Assembly: GCA_041871065.1 (NCBI GenBank)
Contig: CP168942.1
Span: 1,396,501-1,460,500, forward strand
Length of the DNA: 64,000 bases
Origin: Weissella confusa
GTDB lineage: Bacteria; Bacillota; Bacilli; Lactobacillales; Lactobacillaceae
Direction: 5' to 3'
Part shown: in pieces, positions 46,959-56,249 of the stretch
Numbering within the stretch: position 1 is the stretch's first letter
Layout: every line of letters starts with the position of its first letter
Notes under the pieces: generated by a model
Databases searched by the model: none
What the model saw: the letters and a program-made list of their open reading frames with translations, nothing else
What the model was told of the DNA's origin: nothing
Translations under genes and position numbers: made by a program

Positions 46959-47357
46959 TTACAAATCCACCATAAGCGTTGCACGCTTAAGCTCTTGTTG
47001 ACGAACCTCGTGTGGCAAGAAGCGACGAATCTCATCTTCATTGTAACCAACCTGCATACGCTTTTCATCAATCATTAATGGGCGCTTCAATAGCGCAGGT
47101 TGCTGTTGAATCATTTCAATCAATTGACTCAATGACAAGTCATCTAGCTTCACATCTAATTCAGCAAACAGCTTTGATCGTGTTGAGATGATTTCTTCAG
47201 TCCCATCTTCCGTCATGCGGAGGATGTTCTTAATCTCATCTCGGCTCAATGGCTCTTTGAAGACATTACGCTCAGTATAGGGAATGGCGTTTTCTTCGAG
47301 CCATGCACGCGCTTTGCGGCATGATGTGCAACTAGGTGATGTATATAACGTGACCAT
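46959..47357 (-). CDS. spx: Transcriptional regulator Spx
   Basis: Redox-sensing ArsC-family regulator that binds the RNA polymerase alpha C-terminal domain under disulfide stress. At 132 residues it has the usual length. The CxxC switch is Cys10-Thr-Ser-Cys13 ([11 protein letters not shown]), with the family segment [20 protein letters not shown] split around 92-112. It is degraded via ClpXP in relatives, and mecA next door supports a proteolysis/stress theme. Confidence 0.95.
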   Translation of the reverse strand: MVTLYTSPSCTSCRKARAWLEENAIPYTERNVFKEPLSRDEIKNILRMTEDGTEEIISTRSKLFAELDVKLDDLSLSQLIEMIQQQPALLKRPLMIDEKRMQVGYNEDEIRRFLPHEVRQQELKRATLMVDL

Positions 47358-47692
47358 ATGTGCCTCCTTCCGGCTTCTACGGTGTTACTGCTACCTATGG
47401 CTCCTATTATAACCGTCAATATGTGAACATGTAACCCCCATTTTTACGAAAAATTGCGAATAAATTACAGAAACATGACAGTCGAACTGCCCTTTATCAC
47501 CACAAATTATTAAAAAATAATTAAGGCCAAGTTTACTTGTTCGCTATTGTTTTAATGGGGTTCATGCACGAAATGAAACGGTTATCACATCCTTTTGTAT
47601 ATAATTCTTATCACGAAAAATTCAGCGTAAAACATGAATTTATCGTGATAAAAAACGCGGACATTGATAACAATGTCCGCGAAAAAAATTTT
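47358..47692. promoter_or_regulatory. Gap between spx and telA: spx promoter and telA terminator
   Basis: A 335-bp gap without a supported gene. The spx promoter on the minus strand is TTACAT (47434-47429), 17 bp, TATAAT (47411-47406). The telA terminator CGCGGACATTG / CAATGTCCGCG with TTTTTT lies at 47650-47681. The middle (about 47440-47640) is AT-rich, and I see nothing functional in it. Confidence 0.6.
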
Positions 47693-48802
47693 TTAATTAA
47701 TGTCTTTACGACCTTGGTTTTCGGCCATCCCCAACAACTTTTCCTTCAACTCAGTCTCCATTGCCTGCATTTGTTGCTCAGCATCGGCACGCTTAGCACG
47801 ACCTTCACGTTGAATTTGCATCGTCTCTTGAATCGTTGCAATCAAGCTGTTTTGCGTTTCTTGAAGCGTTTCGATATCAACAACACCGCGCTCGTTTTCC
47901 TTCGCGGTTTCAACCGCACTTTGGTGAAGCATGTCGGCATTTGCACGCAAAAGTTCGTTGGTCGTATCAGCCACAGCACGCTGTGCAATCACAGCATTCT
48001 TTTGCTTCAACAACGTCAAAGCAATTGCAACTTGATTCTTCCACAATGGAATAGCCGTTGAAACAGACGCTTGAATCTTTTCGGCCAACACTTGATTCGT
48101 TGATTGAATCAATCGAATTTGTGGTGCTTGTTGCAACGCAATTTGACGCGTCAACTTCAAATCGTTAGTACGCTTTTCCAAACGTTGTTCAAACTGCACC
48201 AAATCTTGTACCTTTTGGACATCAAGTTGGTTGTTCGTTTGACGCGCCTTTTCTTGGGCAGCTGGCAATTCACGTTGGCGCACGTCGCTTAACTTCATCT
48301 CCGCCCCACCAATATAAACATTCAATTGGTTGAAGAAGTCGAGGTTTTCTTGGAACAACCCATCCAACATCTTGTTATCAGCCAACAAGGAATCCTTGTG
48401 ACGATCCAAGCGGGCAGCCACGTTATCAACTTGCGCACCAATTCGTTGGTACTTCGCTGTCATTTCATAGACTGACTTTTGAACGCGGTTAAAGATACGG
48501 GCAAAGAATCCTTGCTTTTCCGGACGTAAATCGTCTGGGCTAGCTTGGTTCAATGTGTTCATCAACTCAGTTAGTGAGTCACCGATTGGGCCAACATCTT
48601 GATTTTGAACCTTATCCAATACACCTTGTGAGAAAGCTGAAAGGTTCTTTTGTGCATCTGCACCGTATGTTAACACTGAGTCGCTCGTTGAAACGTCCAA
48701 CGTTTGTGCGAGTTGCAATGCCTTTGACTTCTCTTCAGAGGTCAACGTATCCGTTAACTCCGGTGTCGCCACCGTCTCTTTTGTCATTACTTCTTCTGTC
48801 AT
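47693..48802 (-). CDS. TelA family toxic-anion-resistance-like protein
   Basis: A 369-residue cytosolic, largely coiled-coil protein of the TelA/KlaA family. Members are named for tellurite resistance but are usually general envelope- or stress-related in Firmicutes. Landmarks: GDSLTELMNTLN (about 75-86), FFARIFNRVQKSVYEM (about 101-116), and the long helical region 120-350 with the RQIALQQAPQIRLIQSTNQVLAEKI core split by turns. The ATG overlaps the xpaC stop (ATGA), and GGGGGA precedes it. It pairs with XpaC, a conserved Lactobacillales couple. Confidence 0.9.
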   Translation of the reverse strand: MTEEVMTKETVATPELTDTLTSEEKSKALQLAQTLDVSTSDSVLTYGADAQKNLSAFSQGVLDKVQNQDVGPIGDSLTELMNTLNQASPDDLRPEKQGFFARIFNRVQKSVYEMTAKYQRIGAQVDNVAARLDRHKDSLLADNKMLDGLFQENLDFFNQLNVYIGGAEMKLSDVRQRELPAAQEKARQTNNQLDVQKVQDLVQFEQRLEKRTNDLKLTRQIALQQAPQIRLIQSTNQVLAEKIQASVSTAIPLWKNQVAIALTLLKQKNAVIAQRAVADTTNELLRANADMLHQSAVETAKENERGVVDIETLQETQNSLIATIQETMQIQREGRAKRADAEQQMQAMETELKEKLLGMAENQGRKDIN

Positions 48803-49581
48803 TTTTTATCCCCCATAGTTCGCTTCGCCACATCAATTTGATCGCGAAGTGAGTTTAAATCATCACGTGTGATTAAACGGTAGTCTTGTTGAATTTGATC
48901 AGCAAGTTGGCGCAGTACTTCACGCGCCGCCTTCAAGTGCGCTTTGTCCGACTCGTCAATCATTTCATGGTTCGCAATTTCTTGATACGTGACCAGAATT
49001 TGTTCCATGTTTGGCAAATGCGTATAAACAAACTCATCTGCTTCCGTTAATTGGGTTGGATCATCAGCTAATTCTTTTAGAATACCGCGTGCAAACCGCA
49101 TCACATCGGTTTCAACCGCAATTTTACGCAATCCCGTCGTCAACTGCAACAATTCTTCCACGTGATCAACACTGGCTAGCGTCCGATTGAATGTTGCTTT
49201 AAACACAGTGACATCACGCTTCGATAAGTTATCAGTATTAATGGTTAGTTTTTGCTTTGCTGTCGTAATCCGTTGCTTAGTTTGCTTCATCGGCGTAAAT
49301 ACGACTTGACGGGCGCCCAAAACAACGCCTGATAGCACAAGTTGCACTGGCCAACCAATTCCCGGAATGGCCCAGGCAACACCGATTAACATTAGTGGTA
49401 GTAGCCAACGGAACACAAAGGTCGGCTTTGTGACCATGCTTACCAAGAACGCGAAGACTAACACATTCGAAATACTGTCTAGATAGGCTGGTGTAAACCC
49501 AATTGCCAAGAACACTATTAGAACCGTTATCCACTTACTTCGCCTTAACGTCTTTTTTGGAATTTTATCTAAATCCAGCAT
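48799..49581 (-). CDS. XpaC-like 5-bromo-4-chloroindolyl phosphate hydrolysis family protein
   Basis: The 260-residue protein has two to three N-terminal membrane helices (about 17-33, 35-50 and 55-85), then a helical cytosolic domain (about 95-255, KAAREVLRQLADQIQQ). The family name comes from a Bacillus gene associated with indolyl-phosphate hydrolysis; the biochemical activity is unproven. It is first in a two-gene operon with telA (4-bp overlap). Confidence 0.85.
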   Translation of the reverse strand: MLDLDKIPKKTLRRSKWITVLIVFLAIGFTPAYLDSISNVLVFAFLVSMVTKPTFVFRWLLPLMLIGVAWAIPGIGWPVQLVLSGVVLGARQVVFTPMKQTKQRITTAKQKLTINTDNLSKRDVTVFKATFNRTLASVDHVEELLQLTTGLRKIAVETDVMRFARGILKELADDPTQLTEADEFVYTHLPNMEQILVTYQEIANHEMIDESDKAHLKAAREVLRQLADQIQQDYRLITRDDLNSLRDQIDVAKRTMGDKK

Positions 49582-49650
49582 TTTTCTTATCCTCTCGAAA
49601 GCAACTATTCTTATTATACGTGCAATCGATAACTCTTGTCATGGTATATA

Positions 49651-49675
49651 AAAAAAGCAGGTCATCGACCTACTT
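49651..49675 (-). terminator. Terminator overlapping the psiE stop
   Basis: AAGTAGGTC-GAT-GACCTGCTTTTTTT on the minus strand; the last psiE codons lie in the stem. Confidence 0.75.
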
Positions 49676-50128
49676 CGTTGCCTCAGGATGCTCTTCAGCA
49701 AACACTAGTTCTTCACGCTCCTCGCGATGCGCTAAATCTGCCAGATAACGGCGTGACCAGCGGTAGACAACTAGCACTAAAATCAAAATTGCAATGGCTG
49801 CTGCTTGAATCAAAATGCCAATCGTATCGGCGTGATAAACCAATAGATTTCGAAGCAACGCCGTAATCCCAATATACATAAAGTTCTGCAAAGAAATACG
49901 ATCTTGGATAAAGTATTCACGTGTTAGCACCACAAACTCGAAGAACAAGAACGTTTCCAAAATGCGTTCCGCCACCCCGAAGAAATCCGTTGCCAAATCC
50001 ACATGTATCAGCATTGTGACCAATTCCCAGAGTTCTTTCACAAAGAACCCAATCATCACAATTCCCAACACCAACATCGCCAAATCGAGAATGATGGCGT
50101 AACCTTTTTCAATTATTTTACGATTCAT
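49670..50128 (-). CDS. psiE: Phosphate-starvation-inducible PsiE-like membrane protein
   Basis: The 152-residue protein has four predicted membrane helices (about 10-32, 50-68, 82-98 and 103-125) and the PsiE pattern FFEFVVLTREYFIQDRIS followed by ITALLRNLLVY. Function in phosphate limitation is assumed from the E. coli name only. It is the last host gene before the prophage. Confidence 0.88.
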   Translation of the reverse strand: MNRKIIEKGYAIILDLAMLVLGIVMIGFFVKELWELVTMLIHVDLATDFFGVAERILETFLFFEFVVLTREYFIQDRISLQNFMYIGITALLRNLLVYHADTIGILIQAAAIAILILVLVVYRWSRRYLADLAHREEREELVFAEEHPEATK

Positions 50129-50461
50129 ATCCCGCCCTCACGCTTCTTTTCTCCATCATATCAAACCAAATGACCCGAAACAAACTTCGAGCCACCAGTA
50201 AATTCAATCTCAGGTTCAAAAAAAGGATGACTTCCCGTGTGTGAGAAATCATCCTTTCCTGTATGCCGCCGACAGACAAACAGCGTAAAAACAATACAAA
50301 TATGGGGTGATTATTTGTTTTATAGCTAATAAAATCACACGTTGTATTTTCATTTATCTGTTTATGTGTTTTTGGTGAGTGCTACAAATTGTGCTACATT
50401 TTCAATTTTTGTTGTGTATTATATAATTAATTTTAACTTAACTTCATAAGGAGAAACTTAC
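50129..50461. promoter_or_regulatory. Host-prophage junction region
   Basis: A 333-bp gap. A hairpin AAAGGATGA...TCATCCTTT (about 50219-50257) looks like a terminator. Further right is an AT-rich stretch with a direct repeat GTGCTACA at about 50377-50384 and 50391-50398, then the promoter TTTTCA (50399-50404), 17 bp, TATAAT (50422-50427) for the 50462 gene. One prophage end (att) must lie between 50129 and 50461; I cannot fix it without the other end. Confidence 0.45.
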
Positions 50462-50809
50462 ATGACTAAATTAACTCATTGGACAGAAAGAGTCCTCCAA
50501 TTTTTAGCCTCAGAAACTGAAGACGACCGTATTTTATATGTAGGAAAGTTCAATGAGCTAATCGGCAATGGTTTCACCGAACGGCAGGCATATATCAATC
50601 TGCACCGTGAGATTGTAGAGCCATTGCTTGATGATGCCGACCTAACATGGGAAGAATATACCGAAGCAACTGCTAAGGCTATGACGCGTCCAACCTTATA
50701 TGATGTAAAAGTATGGATCGAACTTGCTGGTAAGATTGGAGCTTCTGCGGCTACAGGTAACTGGCACGCGGTTGAACATGACTGGGAATGGGACGTTCCA
50801 AGCAAATAA
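50462..50809 (+). CDS. Prophage-borne hypothetical protein, candidate lysogenic 'moron'
   Basis: No family recognised. The 115-residue acidic cytosolic protein is rich in Trp/Glu/Asp (WTERVLQFLASETEDDR, HDWEWDVPSK), with no membrane or signal segment. It is read opposite to the phage late genes, has its own consensus-like promoter and AGGAG ribosome site, and is closed by a bidirectional terminator. It sits at the outermost prophage end next to the host gene psiE. This placement is typical of genes expressed by the lysogen (superinfection exclusion, fitness or defence), but that is inference. Confidence 0.72.
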   Translation: MTKLTHWTERVLQFLASETEDDRILYVGKFNELIGNGFTERQAYINLHREIVEPLLDDADLTWEEYTEATAKAMTRPTLYDVKVWIELAGKIGASAATGNWHAVEHDWEWDVPSK

Positions 50810-50815
50810 CACAAA

Positions 50816-50861
50816 AAGCCCGTCTGGATTAAGTACCTTTGTACCTAGTCCAGACGGGCTT
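50816..50861. terminator. Bidirectional terminator between the moron gene and the endolysin
   Basis: AAGCCCGTCTGGA / TCCAGACGGGCTT. A second inverted repeat GCCAACTTGCG / CGCAAGTTGGC (50875-50885 with 50901-50911) lies directly beside it on the endolysin side. Confidence 0.85.
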
Positions 50862-50922
50862 AATTTATATGTGTGCCAACTTGCGTATCTGTTTCAATGT
50901 CGCAAGTTGGCCCAATTTAAAA

Positions 50923-52182
50923 CTAGTTAGCGAATGCAGCCTTCAGCCAGACCGACTCACCATTCATCTCTACTTCAATCGATGATCCAACGCGTTGCAA
51001 TACCTTGTACTTACCATTCAAAGTGAAGTATTCCGGAACTCCGTTGTTACCAAGGCCGTTTTGGTCCGCCAATGGGTTACCGTAACGGTCTGTCAACGTA
51101 ATTGATGCAGCCGGCATATCGTTGTGGTAGTCAGCTACTGGAATAGCCATATCATTGTTTCGAACGTACACACTACCCAGCTCATATTGCCAGCTATCTA
51201 GATAGAATACACCGTTAAACTCTGCCGAGTCATCTTGAGTGTTAGCGTCCAAGATTTCGACATTCTTCTTGTTTACCCATGAGTAAATATCATCAAGTAA
51301 CACACGGTCGCCATCGACTTCTAGCACTTTGTGTGGCTCACCCTTAACAAAGTCAGGAATAGCTTCACCAGTTGCGTAATAAGTAGCGCTGAAGTTGACC
51401 TTAACCGTCATACCCGACGCAATGCCTGCCTTTGGCGTGTTGTCAGCTTCCTTACCAGCATCAACGGCAGGTGTATCCGTGTTTGGCTTGTTAGGGTTAC
51501 CGTTCTTGTATCCGTTATCCGTGATACCGGTCAAATCAACGTTACCGTCTAGTCCACCGGCAACATATGATGCAGTGAATTGGAATAATTGTACATTATC
51601 GAATGACGGAAAGTAGTTATAGTTTGGCTCTGGCGTAACCTCGTAATTAGGATACTGAGCCAACCAAAGCGGGTACTTATTAGCAATCGCTTGCAGGTCA
51701 AGGTTTGACATCAAGAAATTCTTGTACCCGTATAGCACAGCTGTCTTTCCCTTTGATTGAATATAATCAAGTCCGTACATAACTACGTCTGTATTCGTTG
51801 CACCTTGCTCAATATCCAAAGCAAAGATAGCTCCCTGTGGCGTTTGGCTTTTTGCTAGATAGTGATCAATTACGGTTTTCATGGTTGCACGGTCAGTAAC
51901 ACCGTCTACGAAAATATAGTCATGCGCGCGTTTTCCTTGGGCGATTGCATACTGAACTTGCGTTGGATACGTGTGTTGATCAACGTAGCCATGTCCAGCG
52001 TAGTACCCACCAATTTGAGCGATGGCAAACTTATCGTGACCATATCCAAACTTACCTTGTGCCCCTTGATAGATTGACCAGTCAACTCCTTGGTCACCCT
52101 TTGCGGCAAACGCAGTTGGTGTTGCTCCGGCAAATAAAAAGGCCGCCATTCCGGCGACCAGCATTGTCTTAATCTTACCCAT
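50923..52182 (-). CDS. Secreted prophage endolysin, GH25 muramidase
   Basis: Cell-wall lysin cutting between MurNAc and GlcNAc. The 419-residue protein has an N-terminal signal peptide (about 1-27, MLVAGMAAFLFAGATPTAFA), so it can leave by Sec rather than only through the holin. A GH25 domain (about 31-220) has catalytic Asp/Glu residues in GVDWSIYQG and FALDIEQGA. Two SH3-like wall-binding segments follow (about 262-330 and 370-419). The ATG at 52182 is used, because GGAG is 9 bp before it; the start overlaps the holin end by 8 bp. Confidence 0.93.
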   Translation of the reverse strand: MGKIKTMLVAGMAAFLFAGATPTAFAAKGDQGVDWSIYQGAQGKFGYGHDKFAIAQIGGYYAGHGYVDQHTYPTQVQYAIAQGKRAHDYIFVDGVTDRATMKTVIDHYLAKSQTPQGAIFALDIEQGATNTDVVMYGLDYIQSKGKTAVLYGYKNFLMSNLDLQAIANKYPLWLAQYPNYEVTPEPNYNYFPSFDNVQLFQFTASYVAGGLDGNVDLTGITDNGYKNGNPNKPNTDTPAVDAGKEADNTPKAGIASGMTVKVNFSATYYATGEAIPDFVKGEPHKVLEVDGDRVLLDDIYSWVNKKNVEILDANTQDDSAEFNGVFYLDSWQYELGSVYVRNNDMAIPVADYHNDMPAASITLTDRYGNPLADQNGLGNNGVPEYFTLNGKYKVLQRVGSSIEVEMNGESVWLKAAFAN

Positions 52183-52498
52183 TATTGTCAACTCCTTTGT
52201 TGGCTTTCAACTCTTGCTCAATAGCTCCTTCAATCTGTGAATCCGAGAAATGCCCCGTCAAACCATTAGCATCAATTCGTTGCTTAACGAATTTCACTGC
52301 GTCTTGTTGTTTTGCACTTCCTTGTCCCGGCCCCCAAGTCTTTTCGGCAATTGCGATACCTTGGTTGATCCAATCGTAGAACATGGCCAAGTTTTCATTC
52401 TTGGTGTGACTCTTAAGCCAACCAATTACGGCAGCTGCAACAACACCAAGAACACCAGTTTGTGCAATTCCAATTAACACATCAATTACTTTATTCAT
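52175..52498 (-). CDS. Phage holin (LLH-type)
   Basis: A 107-residue protein with one strong N-terminal membrane helix (about 5-28, IGIAQTGVLGVVAAAVIGW) and a charged helical C-terminal part (KQQDAVKFVKQRIDANGL), fitting the LLH holin family. It permeabilises the membrane at lysis. It lies between the XhlA-like gene (4-bp ATGA overlap) and the endolysin, a standard lysis cassette. Confidence 0.85.
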   Translation of the reverse strand: MNKVIDVLIGIAQTGVLGVVAAAVIGWLKSHTKNENLAMFYDWINQGIAIAEKTWGPGQGSAKQQDAVKFVKQRIDANGLTGHFSDSQIEGAIEQELKANKGVDNNG

Positions 52499-52749
52499 AA
52501 TCGTTCATTCCTTTCGAACAATGTCTTGATTTGTTCATCATGCTTAGCAAGATGGACTTCATGCTCCTTAAATTGAATTTGGGTGTCATCCTTAATATGC
52601 CCCAATATTTCTTTCAAGTCGTCAATTGCATCAGTTAATGTAGCAATTGGTTTTGAAAAACCAACCTTAATTGCCCAATTTACGGCGGTAGTTATCGCCG
52701 TAATCAAAAAAAGAACAATCGTTACGACTGTTCCGGTATCTAAATTCAT
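52495..52749 (-). CDS. XhlA-like hemolysin/holin accessory protein
   Basis: An 84-residue protein with an N-terminal membrane helix (about 6-28, VVTIVLFLITAITTAVNWAI) and a C-terminal coiled coil (DDLKEILGHIKDDTQIQFKE). In PBSX the equivalent XhlA helps the holin and endolysin. The orientation in this homologue (membrane helix first) is the reverse of classical XhlA, so the assignment is by size, context and coiled coil only. Confidence 0.65.
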   Translation of the reverse strand: MNLDTGTVVTIVLFLITAITTAVNWAIKVGFSKPIATLTDAIDDLKEILGHIKDDTQIQFKEHEVHLAKHDEQIKTLFERNERL

Positions 52750-52776
52750 TCGAAATTCCCTTTCACTCTCTTAATG

Positions 52777-55647
52777 CTATCCTGGCCAACTATCGCTGGT
52801 CGAATATGACACAGATGAAACAATATAGTTTGAACTAGTAACTAAGCCGGTCATTCCGCGGTACGTGAATGACATTTTCTTTGAAGACGAGTCGAAATTG
52901 TAACGACCGAATCCGACCGCACTGCTGTACTCAATGAATACTGATTGACTCCAATCATCTGGCGAAAATCCCGAAGGAACAGTGACATTGAATAATTCAG
53001 ATGCATAACTTGGGGTTGAAGAACCTGTCCAGTTTGTGCCTGTGTAGTTACCTGAAATCTCAACGTGCACAAAGTTACCCGTCCTTCTGAATTTAAACGA
53101 CATACCGTTGGTACCACTTACTTCACGAGATACAACTGGGGTTGCCACGGAAATTGAGACGTTGCCAGAACCATCAATTGAAGCTGATCCCGTCACTGTT
53201 CCGGTCAGTGATAGAGTACGTGCTGTTTGCCATTTAGTTGCAGTCGCTGCATTACCAGATAGATTACCGTTAATGGTACTTGTAAACGTCTTGTCACCCG
53301 CAACAGTTTCATTACCTGTATTGTGTACAACATTATCGTCTTTTGAAATAGACTGCCAATTGCCCCAATTGCCCCCTAGTCTTATTCTTACCCACATTGT
53401 AGATTTGTGCACTGCGTCTGATATGTCTCTAGCAACAATGACTTGATAAATTAAATTGTCATCAAAATTTAATACGTCTATAAATGCACCATTTGGCATT
53501 TGGCTAGGAGCATTTGAATAGGTAACATCAATTTTATATTGTCCAGTAGCTGTTGCACTATTTAAGTCTTTTTGAGGTAGCCTATCAATTGAAAGTTTAG
53601 CTTTTATAGGATTATTAGCGACAAGTGTTCCCGTGAACGTCTTATCGCCAGCGATAGTCTCGGCACCAGTCTTGTGAACCAGGTTCGTTCCAGACGTTGC
53701 CATAGACACGTCACCCGAACCATCAATATTCACTGAGCCGGATACATCACCAGTTAGCGCTAGCGTTCTTGTAGTAGCCCATTTGGTAGCTGTTGCCGCA
53801 TTTCCAGACGTATTTTGGTTACCCGCCGTATTTACACCAGGCAAGTTAATATCGGCTGAGCCATCAAAGCTGACGCCACCAACTTTACGTGCGGTCTTTA
53901 GCGTAGTTGCCGTAGCTGCGTTACCGGTCAATTCACCAGCAAGTCCTGCCGAAAACGTCTTCTTACCCGTAAACGTCTCGACCGTATCCAAGTGCGCAAC
54001 CAGGGCATCATTTGCGACCGTTTTCCATGCTGACCACGCACCACCACTCTTAGTTGTCCACCAAGCATTGTTGTTAGAGTCAACCAGCTGCATGAAACCA
54101 TTGTTAGTTGATTGAATAACTTCAACAACGAAATAATTTGATGATCCGCTAGGCTTATTAGTTGCCCCAATGTTTGCGTAGTAGTAGAAGCCGTTATCCA
54201 GAGTGAAAACATCCTTATTCGTGCTAATCACTTGCACAACTGGGTCAACGTTAATATCAGCCGTACCATCAAAGTTTTCACCATTAATCTTGCGTGCATT
54301 GGCTAGTTTTGTTGCACTTGTGGCGTTACCGGCCAATGCACCGCTAAGACCATCAGTGAACGTCTTTGACCCGCCAATCGTTTCAGCTCCTGACTTATGA
54401 ACTAAGTTACTGTCATTATTTGGTGGGTAAACTGATGGCATTGTAGCCGTCTTGACATTAACACCAGTGATTTCACCGGAGGTATTAGTCGTAATGCTAT
54501 CAATGATTGTCACAGTTCCGCCAACAGCAAGCGATTGTGATGATGAAGTGTTCGTACGTGTAGTTGCAGATTCTGTTAGTGCAATGTCAACATTACCTGA
54601 GCCATCAAACGTACCAGTACCAGTTGCAGCGCCACTAAACGAAATTGTGCGCGCTGTCTTTAGCTTTGTTGCGGTGTCAGCATTTCCTTGCAAGTTAGCA
54701 ATAATAGCCGAACTAAATGTCTTAGACCCACCAATCGTCTCATTGCCTGTCTTGTGGACGGCAGAAGCATCCACGTTTGAAAGTTCCGCTGCAGTAGAAA
54801 AACGGTTCCACGCTGTATACGTAGAACCGTTCTGTACACGGAAATATGATTGACCATTAGAAATGTCAGTAAATCGCTCAACGTTGCTTTCTTTAACGAA
54901 CACATACGTCTCAGCTGCGCCAGTCGGCTTGTCAGACGTTGTCTTTGAAGCATTTGTTGAAAGGTAAACGCCGTTATTCAAACTTGACAGTGCAACGTCA
55001 GCATTGATAGCCAGTGTATTCACACGATCACTTGTTCCTGAATTTCCACTAACCGAACCAACAATTATCTTCATGAAAGTCTTGATGTCGTTAATCGTCT
55101 CATTGCCTGTCTTGTGGACGGCGGCAGTATCATCAGCCTTCTTTGCGTCGCGTTGGTCGATATACTTCTGCAAAGCAATGTAATCAGCAACCGTCAGCAT
55201 TCCAGCATACTGAGTGTTGACAGTTACGATTGACGTATCGCTGATTGCAAATGAAACGTCCAAATTAATTGTCTGCGCTGATTGTCCATTATACGCAGGA
55301 ACCAACGTGGTCTCATTCGTATTGATAATTCCAAGGACATAATTGTCAGTACCGTAGACACCGGTAATGGCAATACCCTTCAAATTATAGTCAGCTGTAA
55401 CATCACGATTATCAATAATCAGACGAGATTCAACAGTATTAGTCGTTAAATCCGTCGTAACCGTACCCATTGGCTTTGTTTGCTTAGGGTTCAGACCACT
55501 GATTTGTGAGTAGGTTAAGTCCTTGGTAAGAGATACCGTAAAGGTGTAGGCATTGATAATAGACATTTGTCCTTTATCAGCCAGCGCCTTTGTCATGACA
55601 TCCTTACCTTCTTCAGTAAAGATTAGGCTAGAAAATTTATTAGCCAT
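52777..55647 (-). CDS. Phage tail fibre / receptor-binding protein
   Basis: The 956-residue protein has an N-terminal tail-collar attachment domain (about 1-160, KFSSLIFTEEGKDVMTKAL). At least five modules then repeat a (V/A)HKTGNETIxGxKTF stretch and a GNAATATKWxTARTLSLTG-type stretch. The C-terminal head (about 830-956, Trp/Ser/Tyr-rich) is the likely receptor-binding tip. Start at the ATG 55647, sharing a base with the upstream TGA stop. Fibre modules of this kind recombine readily between phages. Confidence 0.9.
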   Translation of the reverse strand: MANKFSSLIFTEEGKDVMTKALADKGQMSIINAYTFTVSLTKDLTYSQISGLNPKQTKPMGTVTTDLTTNTVESRLIIDNRDVTADYNLKGIAITGVYGTDNYVLGIINTNETTLVPAYNGQSAQTINLDVSFAISDTSIVTVNTQYAGMLTVADYIALQKYIDQRDAKKADDTAAVHKTGNETINDIKTFMKIIVGSVSGNSGTSDRVNTLAINADVALSSLNNGVYLSTNASKTTSDKPTGAAETYVFVKESNVERFTDISNGQSYFRVQNGSTYTAWNRFSTAAELSNVDASAVHKTGNETIGGSKTFSSAIIANLQGNADTATKLKTARTISFSGAATGTGTFDGSGNVDIALTESATTRTNTSSSQSLAVGGTVTIIDSITTNTSGEITGVNVKTATMPSVYPPNNDSNLVHKSGAETIGGSKTFTDGLSGALAGNATSATKLANARKINGENFDGTADINVDPVVQVISTNKDVFTLDNGFYYYANIGATNKPSGSSNYFVVEVIQSTNNGFMQLVDSNNNAWWTTKSGGAWSAWKTVANDALVAHLDTVETFTGKKTFSAGLAGELTGNAATATTLKTARKVGGVSFDGSADINLPGVNTAGNQNTSGNAATATKWATTRTLALTGDVSGSVNIDGSGDVSMATSGTNLVHKTGAETIAGDKTFTGTLVANNPIKAKLSIDRLPQKDLNSATATGQYKIDVTYSNAPSQMPNGAFIDVLNFDDNLIYQVIVARDISDAVHKSTMWVRIRLGGNWGNWQSISKDDNVVHNTGNETVAGDKTFTSTINGNLSGNAATATKWQTARTLSLTGTVTGSASIDGSGNVSISVATPVVSREVSGTNGMSFKFRRTGNFVHVEISGNYTGTNWTGSSTPSYASELFNVTVPSGFSPDDWSQSVFIEYSSAVGFGRYNFDSSSKKMSFTYRGMTGLVTSSNYIVSSVSYSTSDSWPG

Positions 55648-56249
55648 CACTTATCCTCGCTTTCATAGATTTGATACGTCAACGTATTACTGCTGATACC
55701 ACGCACAGCTAACACGGCATTTGAATTATCAACGAATGTTACTTCATCAACACGCACGCCAGCTGCAACACCACTTCGAATTCGATCAATGATGTAGTTC
55801 TGTTCCCATTCGGTATTGGCCCATTGCAGCGGAATATTGCGGATTGCAATTGCTAATGGCTCACCGTCATCAACAGTTGTTCCATTCCACTTCCGCAACG
55901 GCTCAATCTCAATGCCCTTCTTAGGAATATTCAATGACCTTGCAATGATGTCCAACAGGCCATTCACCGTTGAGATACCGGAATTGATTGCCATTTTTGA
56001 ACGAATCATAATGCGATAGAAACTATCGTCAGCCTCACCGCGCAATTGATTGTATTGAGCACCGATTGCATCCAGCACTTCACCGTTGGCATTATCCAAC
56101 TCTCGAAAATCTTCAATCGTCGTAAACAAGTCTTGTAGCTGTTTAAATTGCCATTGCAACCATTCAGCGAACAACATTGTTTGACGACCATAGCGGCTAA
56201 TTGGCGCCGGTAGCATAGCTAGAAACTGCTCTTTAAAACTATTTGCCAT
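55647..56249 (-). CDS. Phage tail protein I-like (YmfQ/XkdU, baseplate wedge)
   Basis: A 200-residue baseplate protein (LPAPISRYGRQTMLFAEWLQ, DNANGEVLDAIGAQYNQLRG). It lies between baseplate J and the tail fibre, exactly where PBSX has xkdU, and it probably links the fibre to the baseplate. Overlaps of 11 bp and 1 bp with its neighbours indicate coupled translation. Confidence 0.85.
   Translation of the reverse strand: MANSFKEQFLAMLPAPISRYGRQTMLFAEWLQWQFKQLQDLFTTIEDFRELDNANGEVLDAIGAQYNQLRGEADDSFYRIMIRSKMAINSGISTVNGLLDIIARSLNIPKKGIEIEPLRKWNGTTVDDGEPLAIAIRNIPLQWANTEWEQNYIIDRIRSGVAAGVRVDEVTFVDNSNAVLAVRGISSNTLTYQIYESEDK

Noticed and set aside
47537..48061. A 174-codon open frame on the + strand
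   Set aside because: Most of it is antisense to telA, it runs through the telA terminator, and it has no ribosome site.
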